Part shown: positions 1 through 6,193 of the stretch, piece by piece
How the letters are laid out: each line of letters begins with the position of its first letter
How positions within the stretch are numbered: the first letter of the stretch is position 1
Origin: Chloroflexota bacterium
GTDB taxonomy: Bacteria; Chloroflexota; Dehalococcoidia; JACQGW01
Direction of reading: 5' to 3'
DNA length: 8,335 nt
NCBI GenBank assembly: GCA_016199325.1
Contig: JACQGW010000441.1
Location: forward strand, 1-8,335
Position numbers and translations under genes: made by a program
Notes under the pieces: generated by a model
The model's input: only the letters and a program-made list of their open reading frames with translations
What the model was told of the DNA's origin: nothing
The model's database searches: none

Positions 1-481
1 CGATGGCGACCCGCTGCTGCTGGCCGCCGGAGAGCTGGTGGGCGTAGCGGTCGGCGGCGTTCGCCGGCAGGCCCACCAGGTCCAGCAGTTGGCGCACCTG
101 CTCCCGGGCCGCCGCCTTCGTTGCCAGGCCGTTCAGCCAGATCGGCTCGGCCACCTGAGCGCCGATCGAGAGCCGAGGGTTGAGCGAATCGAAGGGGTCC
201 TGGTAGACCATCTGCATCCGGCTTCGCAGATGGCGCAGCGTCTTGCCGGTGGCCGCCATCACCGCCGAGCCGTCCAGGACCACCTGCCCGCCGGTCGGCT
301 CCTCCAGGCGCAGGATGCAGCGCCCGACCGTCGACTTCCCGCTGCCCGACTCGCCGACCAGGCCGACCGTTTCGCCGGGTCCGATAGTCAGGTCGACGCC
401 GTCGACGGCGTGGACCATGTGGCGCTTCCGCAGGCCGCGGTTGGCCGGGTAGAGCTTGACGAGGTGCTCGACCTGGAGCAT
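1..481 (-). CDS. dppF: Dipeptide/oligopeptide ABC transporter ATPase, DppF/OppF type (3' end cut by window edge)
   Basis: Cytoplasmic ATPase that would pair with the neighbouring DppD to power peptide import. The 160 visible residues hold the N-terminal half of the nucleotide-binding domain. Walker A GESGSGKST is at residues 43-51, the Q-loop is in MVYQDPFDSLNPR with Gln94, and the ABC signature LSGGQQQRVAI is at 150-160, ending at the window edge. Walker B, the H-loop and the C-terminal oligopeptide domain lie outside. The ATG at 481-479 directly follows the dppD stop codon (TAGATG), with a purine-rich GGAGGGGAGG Shine-Dalgarno site inside the end of dppD, so the two are probably translationally coupled. 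The DPF.SLNPR Q-loop and the LSGGQQQR signature favour the F rather than the D subunit. The transported substrate cannot be read from the sequence. Confidence 0.93.
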   Translation of the reverse strand, partial: MLQVEHLVKLYPANRGLRKRHMVHAVDGVDLTIGPGETVGLVGESGSGKSTVGRCILRLEEPTGGQVVLDGSAVMAATGKTLRHLRSRMQMVYQDPFDSLNPRLSIGAQVAEPIWLNGLATKAAAREQVRQLLDLVGLPANAADRYAHQLSGGQQQRVAI

Positions 482-1444
482 CTACGACCTCCCCTCCTGC
501 CAGACGTGGCACCGGACCAGGTGCTCCCCGGCCACCACTTCGGGCGCAGGGTCGTCCTGTCGGCAGATCTCTGCGGCCAGCGGACAGCGCGGGTGGAAGG
601 GGCAGCCAGCCGGCATCTGGTGCAGGTCCGGCACCCGGCCGGGAATCCCCTTCGGCAGGGCGCGGCTGCCGGTCCGGATCCGGGACGCCATCAGGCCGCG
701 GGTGTAGGGGTGCGCCGGACGGCGAAAGAGCTCGGCGATCGGCGCCGATTCGACGACCCGACCGGCGTACATGACGTGTACGACGTCGCACATCTCGGCC
801 ACCAGCCCCAGGTCGTGCGTGATCAGGAGCACCGTCAGGCCAAGGTCGCGCTGGAGCTCTCTCAGCAGCTCGACGATCTGGTACTGGATGGTCACGTCCA
901 GAGCCGTCGTCGGCTCGTCGGCGATCAGGAGGCGTGAGCCGCAGGCCAGGGCGAGGGCCATCATCACCCGCTGGCACATGCCGCCGGAGAGCTGGTGCGG
1001 GTAGGCGTTCATCACGTGCTTCGGCTCGGGCAGCCCGACCCGGGCGAGCATCGCCTCGCCCTCGGCGCGGGCGGCACGGTCGCTCAGCCCGCGGTGAAGG
1101 CGAAGGACGTGGACGAGCTGGGTCCAGACCGGGAAAACCGGGTTGAGCGACGCGCGGGGCTGCTGGAAGATCATGGCGATGCGGGCGCCGCGGACGCGCT
1201 CCATCTCCCGCTCGGAGAGCGCGAGCACGTCCTGCCCTTCCAGCAAGATCCGGCCGCGGCGAACCTCCGCCCGGCGGGGCAGCAGGCGCATGATCGAGAG
1301 GGCGGTCATCGACTTGCCGCAGCCGCTCTCGCCGACCAGGCCGACGACCTTGCCGGAGGGCAGCGCCAGGTTGACGCCGGCGAGCGCGGTGACGACGCCC
1401 TGGCGAGTGTGAAAGACGACGCGCAGGTCATGCACTTCGAGCAT
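482..1444 (-). CDS. dppD: Dipeptide/oligopeptide ABC transporter ATPase, DppD/OppD type
   Basis: Complete 320-residue ATPase subunit of a peptide importer, of usual length for DppD. Walker A GESGCGKS is at residues 38-45, Q-loop Gln94 is in [12 protein letters not shown], the signature LSGGMCQRV is at 152-160, Walker [15 protein letters not shown] starts at 172, and the H-loop is His210 in LLITHD. The C-terminal oligopeptide domain starts near HPYTRGL (245-251) and carries Cys281, Cys287, Cys294 and Cys312, the four-cysteine pattern that binds a [4Fe-4S] cluster in characterised DppD/OppD proteins. The ATG at 1444 was chosen because it opens the conserved [11 protein letters not shown] strand and lies 2 bases after the dppC stop. 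A longer open frame up to 1600 only overlaps dppC and encodes no family sequence. The downstream dppF starts immediately after the TAG stop. Confidence 0.95.
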   Translation of the reverse strand: MLEVHDLRVVFHTRQGVVTALAGVNLALPSGKVVGLVGESGCGKSMTALSIMRLLPRRAEVRRGRILLEGQDVLALSEREMERVRGARIAMIFQQPRASLNPVFPVWTQLVHVLRLHRGLSDRAARAEGEAMLARVGLPEPKHVMNAYPHQLSGGMCQRVMMALALACGSRLLIADEPTTALDVTIQYQIVELLRELQRDLGLTVLLITHDLGLVAEMCDVVHVMYAGRVVESAPIAELFRRPAHPYTRGLMASRIRTGSRALPKGIPGRVPDLHQMPAGCPFHPRCPLAAEICRQDDPAPEVVAGEHLVRCHVWQEGRS

Positions 1445-1446
1445 GG

Positions 1447-2289
1447 CTACCGCCGTTGCGGGTCGAGGAGGTCCTGCAACCCGTCGCCAATGAGATTGAA
1501 GCCCATCACGGCGATGGCGATGCAGATCCCCGGGAAGAAGGCGACCCACCATTCGCCGGTCGTGATGCGCGGCGCGCCCATCGCCACCATGACGCCCCAC
1601 TCGGCCTCGGGGACGCGCACGCCAAGGCCGATGAACGAGAGGCCGGCGGCCGTCAGGATCGCCCAGCCCGATTGGAGGGTGGACTGCACGAAGATCGGCG
1701 TCAGGCAGTTGGGCACCAGGTGGACGAGGAGCACCCGCCAGGACGGGTTGCCGACGCCGACGGCCGCCCTGGCGTAGAGCGATTGCTTGACGACGAGCAT
1801 CCGTGACCGCATCAGACGAGCATACGTGGCGACGTTGATGAGGCCCACGGCGATGATCAGGTTCTGAAGGCTGGGGCCGAGCGCGGCGGCGATGCCCATG
1901 GCGAGGATGAAGGAGGGGAACGCCTGGAGGGTGTCCATGGCGCGCATCGTCACCTCGTCCAGCCAGCCGCCGGAGAAGCCGGCGACCGCGCCGATGGTGC
2001 AGCCAGTGATCAGCGCGACGGCGACGGCGCCAATCGCGATCATGAGGTCGATCCGGGCGCCCCAGAGGACGCGCGAGAGGATGTCCTCGCCGAAGTCGCC
2101 GGTGCCGAGCCAGTGGCCGGCGCCGGGCGGCAGGAGGGTGCTATCCGGATCGGTGCCGATGGGATCGAATGGCGCCAGCAGGGGCGCAAACAGGGCGCTG
2201 AGCGCGATCAAGCCGATCAGGCCGAAGCCCACCAGCGTGATGGGATTCTGCCGCAGCAGATAGGCGGTGTCCGCCAGCGCTGCCCTCAC
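1447..2289 (-). CDS. dppC: Dipeptide/oligopeptide ABC transporter permease, DppC type
   Basis: Inner-membrane permease of 280 residues that would form the translocation channel with DppB. The N-terminal helix (about 18-40) ends in a FAPLLAPFDP-like motif, followed by the family hallmark LGTGDFGEDILSRVLWGAR (61-79). Further hydrophobic segments lie near 83-105, 125-155, 196-222 and 247-268. The cytoplasmic EAA-type loop that contacts the ATPases is near 172-194 (ARAAVGVGNPSWR followed by HLVPN). The start is a GTG at 2289-2287, preceded 6 bases upstream by GGGAAGGA (2303-2296). The gene is separated from dppB by a 138-base gap filled mainly by a palindromic repeat, but is tightly joined to dppD (2-base gap). 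Family assignment is firm; the substrate is unknown. Confidence 0.94.
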   Translation of the reverse strand: MRAALADTAYLLRQNPITLVGFGLIGLIALSALFAPLLAPFDPIGTDPDSTLLPPGAGHWLGTGDFGEDILSRVLWGARIDLMIAIGAVAVALITGCTIGAVAGFSGGWLDEVTMRAMDTLQAFPSFILAMGIAAALGPSLQNLIIAVGLINVATYARLMRSRMLVVKQSLYARAAVGVGNPSWRVLLVHLVPNCLTPIFVQSTLQSGWAILTAAGLSFIGLGVRVPEAEWGVMVAMGAPRITTGEWWVAFFPGICIAIAVMGFNLIGDGLQDLLDPQRR

Positions 2290-2311
2290 GACACGTCCTT
2301 CCCAGAGAGCG

Positions 2312-2427
2312 CCGAACGAAACCGCAGAGGCGCAGAGAACGCAGAGAAGATCCGAGAGAAGAGGTCTTGGTTTTCGTCGCTTCTCCGCGCCATCTCTGCG
2401 TCCTCCGCGTCTCTGCGGTTCGTTTGG
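2312..2427. repeat. Large imperfect palindromic intergenic repeat between dppB and dppC
   Basis: The gap between the permease genes is almost entirely one long inverted repeat. The left arm (about 2312-2350) and right arm (about 2391-2427) pair over roughly 35 positions with a few mismatches and one bulge. Each arm contains CCGCAGAG and CGCAGAGA words. Pairing begins directly after the dppB TAA stop. The interior about 40 bases hold a smaller GAGAAG/CTTCTC pair (near 2355-2385). This resembles the CCGCAGAGACGCAGAG-type dispersed palindromes I recall from many environmental bacterial genomes; that link is from memory. It has no T-tract typical of an intrinsic terminator. A role in mRNA stability or partial attenuation of dppCDF is possible but is inference. 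Confidence 0.85.
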
Positions 2428-3441
2428 TTACTCTTGAATTCGAGGGTCGAGGATAGCGTAGAGCACGTCGACGATCAAGAAGATCGTCAGATAGATGAAC
2501 GTCGTGTACAGGATGAAGCCCTGGACGGCCGGATAGTCGCTGCCGCTGATCGCGTTGTAGGCGTAGCGGCCCAGCCCCGGCCAGGCGAAAATGTTCTCGA
2601 CCAGCACCGAGCCGCCCAGCAGAAAGCCGTAGACGATGGAGAGCATCGTCAGCACCGGGAGCATTGCGTTCTTCAGCGCATACTTCCAGACGACGCTTCG
2701 CCAGGGGATGCCCAGGGCGCGCGTCGCCCGGATGTGCGGGCTGTCGAGGACGTCCAGCATACTGGCGCGGGACATCCGGGCGAGCGGTGCGATGGCGGCG
2801 AAGGCGAGAACGCCGGCCGGCAGAACGAGCTGAGACAGCACGCTGCTGAAGGCCGCCGAGTTACCGGCCAGCAGGCTATCGACCAGCAGGAGGCCGGTGA
2901 CCTCCGGCGGGGCGGGGATCTGGAGACTCATTCGCCCGATCGGCGCTGGCAGCCAGTGGAGCTGGTAGAAGAACACGTAGATGAGGACCAGGCTGAGCCA
3001 GAAGATCGGCATGGCGACGCCGCTGACGGCCAGGACGCGCGTCGCGTGGTCGATCCAGGAGCCCTGGCGGACGGCGCCGGCGATGCCGAGCGGCACGCCG
3101 ATCAGGATGGCGAGCAGAATGGCGCAGGTCGTCAGCTCGAGCGTCGCCGGGAAGAAGGCACGCAGGTCGCGGGCGACCGGGTGGCTAGTCGTGAACGAGG
3201 ACCCGAAGTCCCCCTGGAGGACGCCGCCGACGTAGGAGACGTACTGCACCCAGAGCGGCCGGTCGAGGCCGTAGTGCGCCATGAGGAGCTCGCGCTGCTC
3301 CCGGCTGACCATCGGGCCGGCGATCTGGTCGATGGGGCTGCCCGGCAGCACGCGGGTCAGGGAGAAGGTGACCAGCGTGACCCCCAGCAGCACGGGGATC
3401 ATCAGCAGGGCGCGCCGGACCACCACCCTCAGGCTACGCAT
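2428..3441 (-). CDS. dppB: Dipeptide/oligopeptide ABC transporter permease, DppB type
   Basis: Inner-membrane permease of 337 residues, the usual length for DppB. It has the N-terminal RRALLMIPVLLGVTLVTFSL helix followed by RVLPGSPID, and the QYVSYVGGVLQGDFGSSF segment near 66-83. Hydrophobic segments lie near 101-124, 136-160, 201-221, 261-285 and 306-331. The ATPase-contacting EAA loop is HIRATRALGIPW (236-247) continuing to YALKNAMLPVL. The C-terminus LYAILDPRIQE is typical of the family. The ATG at 3441 is preceded by AAGGGAA (3453-3447) at 5 bases, with a GGAGGAGGAGG run a little further up. It lies 60 bases after the vapC stop with no obvious terminator between, so it may be read from the toxin-antitoxin promoter. 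No convincing promoter of its own was seen. Confidence 0.95.
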   Translation of the reverse strand: MRSLRVVVRRALLMIPVLLGVTLVTFSLTRVLPGSPIDQIAGPMVSREQRELLMAHYGLDRPLWVQYVSYVGGVLQGDFGSSFTTSHPVARDLRAFFPATLELTTCAILLAILIGVPLGIAGAVRQGSWIDHATRVLAVSGVAMPIFWLSLVLIYVFFYQLHWLPAPIGRMSLQIPAPPEVTGLLLVDSLLAGNSAAFSSVLSQLVLPAGVLAFAAIAPLARMSRASMLDVLDSPHIRATRALGIPWRSVVWKYALKNAMLPVLTMLSIVYGFLLGGSVLVENIFAWPGLGRYAYNAISGSDYPAVQGFILYTTFIYLTIFLIVDVLYAILDPRIQE

Positions 3442-3501
3442 CGGTGTTCCCTTGCCTCCTCCTCCAGTCTGCGCGTGAGCTTCTGTCGACCGACGCGGTG
3501 T

Positions 3502-3921
3502 CTACAGCGAACGGATCCCGGGATACTTGCTTGCCGCGGCGTTGACGAGGCGCTGATCAGCGGTCCACAGCTCACAGCGACGCAGCTCTGCCAGCGCCAC
3601 ATAGACTGCATCATACGTGGTGGAACGGCGAAGATCGGTAGCGATGGCCCAGGCTCGATCAAACAACCCTCGTGGGTGGACTGTCTGGGTTCCCTGGCGG
3701 CGCAATATCCGCCAGGCTTCGCGCCCCTCCAGGTCGGTCAGTTCGCCAAGGGTCACTTTGCGCCGGAGGACCGAGTGAGTCTCAAACGTCCAGAGCCAGG
3801 GAACGATCACGGTGAAGCCGTCATGGAGCCAGCGCGCCCATTGAGATCGAACTTGCTCCCGTTCAGGCTCATGCAAGACCAGCTTCAGAGCGAAGCTGGC
3901 ATCGACGCAGACCTCGGCCAT
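3502..3921 (-). CDS. vapC: PIN-domain ribonuclease toxin, VapC family
   Basis: Protein of 139 residues matching the PIN-domain toxin fold, a Mg2+-dependent ribonuclease that cleaves RNA when its antitoxin is lost. The four conserved acidic positions can be placed: Asp7 (CVDASFALK), Glu47 (WTFETHSVLRR), Asp104 (STTYDAVYVALAE) and Asp122 (LWTADQRLVN). All are intact, so the enzyme is probably active. The ATG overlaps the antitoxin stop by one base (TAATG), the standard coupled layout of such pairs. The specific RNA target cannot be inferred. The module sits between the solute-binding protein gene and dppB, an unusual location within a transporter locus. Confidence 0.9.
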   Translation of the reverse strand: MAEVCVDASFALKLVLHEPEREQVRSQWARWLHDGFTVIVPWLWTFETHSVLRRKVTLGELTDLEGREAWRILRRQGTQTVHPRGLFDRAWAIATDLRRSTTYDAVYVALAELRRCELWTADQRLVNAAASKYPGIRSL

Positions 3922-4214
3922 TAGCGCTCACCTTCGCGGATGGCTGCCAGATCGTCGGCAGAGTTGGCCAGGTAAGCACCCTGCCGGCGACGGGAGATGC
4001 GCTCGACGAGTTGGTCGGCCTCGACGAGCGCGGATTCGTCCACCGTGCTGGACACTGCCAATTCCTCGAGCGCTCCCAGATCCTCCAGGCCAACCAGCGC
4101 GGCCTTCGGTCGGCCCCGTGAGGTCAGAATGATCCGTTCCCGACCATGAGCCACTCGATTCACCAGGGCCGAGAGATCAGCTCGGGCTTCAGCGATACTC
4201 GCATGCCGCACCAT
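3921..4214 (-). CDS. Phd/YefM-type antitoxin of the VapC pair
   Basis: Protein of 97 residues. Its N-terminal half has the Phd/YefM DNA-binding pattern: ASIAEARADLSALVNRVAHG (5-24), then ERIILTSRGRPKAALVGLED (26-45), a strand-turn-strand with the characteristic T.RGRP.A.LV motif. The polar, charged C-terminal half (about 50-97) would wrap and block the toxin. Such proteins usually also repress their own operon. The ATG at 4214 has a strong Shine-Dalgarno AGGAGGT (4227-4221) 6 bases upstream. The gene ends in TAATG, coupling translation to the toxin. The pairing of a Phd-type antitoxin with a PIN toxin is common in type II systems. Confidence 0.88.
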   Translation of the reverse strand: MVRHASIAEARADLSALVNRVAHGRERIILTSRGRPKAALVGLEDLGALEELAVSSTVDESALVEADQLVERISRRRQGAYLANSADDLAAIREGER

Positions 4215-4232
4215 CGCACTACCTCCTAGCGT

Positions 4233-4246
4233 TTATGTACATTATA
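4233..4246 (-). promoter_or_regulatory. Candidate promoter and operator of the toxin-antitoxin pair
   Basis: On the minus strand a consensus TATAAT lies at 4246-4241, about 20 bases from an expected start site to the antitoxin ATG. No good -35 box is seen at 16-18 bases (TCCTGG at 17). The -10 overlaps the palindrome ATGTACAT (4235-4242), extendable to a 12-base imperfect dyad at 4233-4244. Its place at the promoter fits an autoregulatory operator for the Phd-type antitoxin. The region is conspicuously AT-rich compared with its surroundings. Confidence 0.55.
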
Positions 4247-4281
4247 GCGCGAAATCAAACCGCCCAGGAGGGTGCGTCAAG

Positions 4282-4322
4282 GGCGCCGAAGAGGCGACCA
4301 GACCCATCGCCTCTTCGGCGCC
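4282..4322 (-). terminator. Perfect 16-bp hairpin after the solute-binding protein gene
   Basis: Arms 4282-4297 and 4307-4322 are exact reverse complements of 16 bases (GGCGCCGAAGAGGCGA and its complement) around a 9-base loop. The hairpin begins 15 bases after the TAA stop of the binding-protein gene. The sequence following the stem in the direction of transcription is CTTGACG rather than a T-run, so it is not a classical intrinsic terminator. It may act as a weak terminator or as a 3' stabilising structure that favours the binding-protein message over the downstream genes. Confidence 0.7.
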
Positions 4323-4337
4323 ATACAGCGCTGCTGC

Positions 4338-6083
4338 TTACTCCTTGACCGTGTCGATGTAGCGCCAGAAGCGGTCGGCCGCGTAATAGACCACGTTCTT
4401 GAGGTTCTTCCGGGTCGCCAGCGTGATGTCCGGCATGTACAGGAACGTCCAGACGGCGTCCTTGACTGCCAGCTCCTGGATGCGCTTGGAGGCCGCGTTG
4501 CGCGCCGGGAGATCGTTGGAGGCCGTGAACTTGGTGATGAGCTCGTCGACCTCCGCGTTCTTCCAGTCGGTGTAGTTGCAGCACTCGGACTGGAGCAGCC
4601 AGGAGTAGTGGTAGAACGGATCGTTGTTGTTCGACAGCCAGCCGAAGTGGTGGAAGAAGGCGTGCTCATGCTTCTGGAGGGCGGCGGTGAAGGCAGCGCC
4701 GTCCATCTCCTGGATGGTCACGTCGATGCCCGCCTTGGCCAGCTCGCTCTTCACCCAGACCCCGACGGCCTTGGACTCGGCGATGTCGGCGCGAACCGCA
4801 AACGTCACCTTGAGGCCATTGGGATACCCCGCCTCGGCCAGCAGCGCCTTGGCCTTCGCCGGGTCCGTCTTGTAGACGAAGAACTCGTCGGTGAAGGTCG
4901 GCATGCCGGTGGGGGCCACGCTCTTCAGTTGGCTGCCGTAGCCGTAGAGGACGTTCTTGATGATCGTATCGTAGGGCACCGCGTAGTTGATCGCCTGGCG
5001 CACCTTGACGTTGTCAAAGGGCGCCTTCTTGGCATTCATGCCAAGGAAGGAGACGATGTTCGACGTGAAGCGGTAGACCTTCACGTTCTGATCGGTCTCC
5101 AGCTCCCGCAGGTCCTTGAAGGCGAGGTCCTTGGCGATGTCCACGGCGCCCGACTTGAGCAGCGTCAGGCGGGTCGAGGGATCAGGAACGACGCGGTAGA
5201 CGATCCGCTCGATCTGCGGCTGGCGGCCCCACCAGTTGGGGTTCTTTGCCAGGACCCACTCGACGCCCGGCTTCCAGGACTCGAGCAGATAGGGGCCGGC
5301 CTCGGTGCCCTTCGTGTTTGCCTTGAGCCACTCCCGTGCCTGAGGATCGGCCGCCGTCATGTACGGCTTGATGACCTTCGGGTTCAGGATGGCGTTGCCA
5401 GCCAGAGCGAGGTTCCCCAACACCAGCGGGTTGGGCTTGTCGATGGTCATCTCGACGGTGGAGTCGTCGATGATCTTGACCGAGTCCTTGCTGGTGATCT
5501 GGGCGATCTTATTCAGGGTAGCCGCGGTCGTGTTCGTGTCGAAGATGCGGTCGTAGGTGAACTTCACTGCGGCCGCGTCGATCGGGTCGCCGTTGGAGAA
5601 CTTGATGCCCTTGCGGAGCTTGAAGACGAGCTTCTTGCCGCCGTCCGTGAACTCGAACGACTCGGCAACCTCGGGGACGAACTCGTTGGCGAGGCCGACG
5701 AGCTCGCCGGAGGCGTCCTTCTGGACCTTGAAGTTGATCAGCCGGGCGTAGACGTTGACCTGGAGCTCGAAGACGAGGGCGTCCGACGACGTGCTGGTCG
5801 GGTCGAGATTGAGCAAGTCGCGCGGCGCTGCGATGATCAGCGTCTTCTTCGCGGCATCGTCCGGCTTGGCCGCCGGGGCCGGTGCGGTCGTTGCCGCCGG
5901 AGCCGGAGCGGTTGTGGCCGCCGGGGCCGCGGCCGTGGTCGGCGCCGCGGCCGGTGCCGTGGTTGCCGCGGGGCGCGCCGCCGTCGGTGCGGCGGTTGGC
6001 GCCGGGGCTGCTGCCGGCGCGCAGCTTACGATCAGGAACGCGACGATCGAGGCCAGGGTCGCAAAGATGTGGCACGTACGCAT
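4338..6083 (-). CDS. Lipoprotein extracellular solute-binding protein, SBP_bac_5 (peptide-binding) family
   Basis: A 581-residue surface lipoprotein that captures the substrate for the adjacent Dpp-type transporter. The N-terminus is a short signal peptide with lipobox LIVSC, giving lipidated Cys21. Residues 22 to about 73 are a low-complexity Ala/Pro/Thr linker, typical of Chloroflexota binding proteins. The binding domain follows from about 80 to the end, with family marks such as RKGIKFSNGDPIDAAAVKF (157-175), NPNWWG (281-286), and VRQAINYAVPYDTIIKNVLY (361-380). The ATG at 6083 has AGGAGGAGGA (6100-6091) 7 bases upstream. A candidate promoter lies at 6193-6165 and a hairpin follows the stop, so it may be transcribed partly as its own unit. 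The family binds dipeptides, oligopeptides, nickel and other solutes; the ligand here is not predictable. Confidence 0.94.
   Translation of the reverse strand: MRTCHIFATLASIVAFLIVSCAPAAAPAPTAAPTAARPAATTAPAAAPTTAAAPAATTAPAPAATTAPAPAAKPDDAAKKTLIIAAPRDLLNLDPTSTSSDALVFELQVNVYARLINFKVQKDASGELVGLANEFVPEVAESFEFTDGGKKLVFKLRKGIKFSNGDPIDAAAVKFTYDRIFDTNTTAATLNKIAQITSKDSVKIIDDSTVEMTIDKPNPLVLGNLALAGNAILNPKVIKPYMTAADPQAREWLKANTKGTEAGPYLLESWKPGVEWVLAKNPNWWGRQPQIERIVYRVVPDPSTRLTLLKSGAVDIAKDLAFKDLRELETDQNVKVYRFTSNIVSFLGMNAKKAPFDNVKVRQAINYAVPYDTIIKNVLYGYGSQLKSVAPTGMPTFTDEFFVYKTDPAKAKALLAEAGYPNGLKVTFAVRADIAESKAVGVWVKSELAKAGIDVTIQEMDGAAFTAALQKHEHAFFHHFGWLSNNNDPFYHYSWLLQSECCNYTDWKNAEVDELITKFTASNDLPARNAASKRIQELAVKDAVWTFLYMPDITLATRKNLKNVVYYAADRFWRYIDTVKE
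5865..6020 (-). repeat. Low-complexity Ala/Pro/Thr linker-coding tract
   Basis: Codes residues 22-73 of the binding lipoprotein, with recurring AATTAPAPA-like units (for example at 53-61 and 63-71). The DNA is degenerate GC-rich repetition, prone to length change by slippage. It is a spacer between the membrane anchor and the binding domain. Confidence 0.8.
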
Positions 6084-6150
6084 GCGATGGTCCTCCTCCT
6101 GTCAGTTGTGACGCAACGTCGATGACGGTTCGGGCTGAGACGCTGCCGGG

Positions 6151-6193
6151 GCGCGTACCGCGCTATTATCGCCGAAATCGGTTCTTATGTCAC
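6151..6193 (-). promoter_or_regulatory. Candidate sigma70-type promoter for the solute-binding protein gene
   Basis: On the minus strand GTGACA (6193-6188) and GATAAT (6170-6165) each match the housekeeping consensus at 5 of 6 bases and are spaced by 17 bases. The -35 box overlaps the TGA stop of hyuB (6192-6190). The predicted start is near 6158, leaving a leader of about 75 bases. Two small dyads flank the core: CCGA/TCGG in the spacer (6172-6181) and GCGCG/CGCGC around the expected start (6151-6163). They could be operator sites, but both are short. Confidence 0.6.

Noticed and set aside
1445..1600. Extended N-terminus for dppD (start at 1600)
   Set aside because: The extra 52 residues overlap the dppC coding end and show no ABC-domain sequence; the ATG at 1444 fits the family start and spacing.
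2113..3924. Plus-strand open frame of about 603 codons across dppC, dppB and vapC
   Set aside because: It crosses three real minus-strand genes and the palindromic repeat, and its translation has no recognisable domain.
4253..4280. TTGATT or TTGACG as the -35 box for the toxin-antitoxin promoter
   Set aside because: They lie 6 and 28 bases from the TATAAT box, outside the usable 16-18 base spacing.
4272..6125. Long plus-strand open frame of about 617 codons opposite the solute-binding protein gene
   Set aside because: It mirrors the minus-strand gene, has no family motifs, and such open antisense frames are common in GC-rich coding DNA. The minus-strand protein is clearly a known family.
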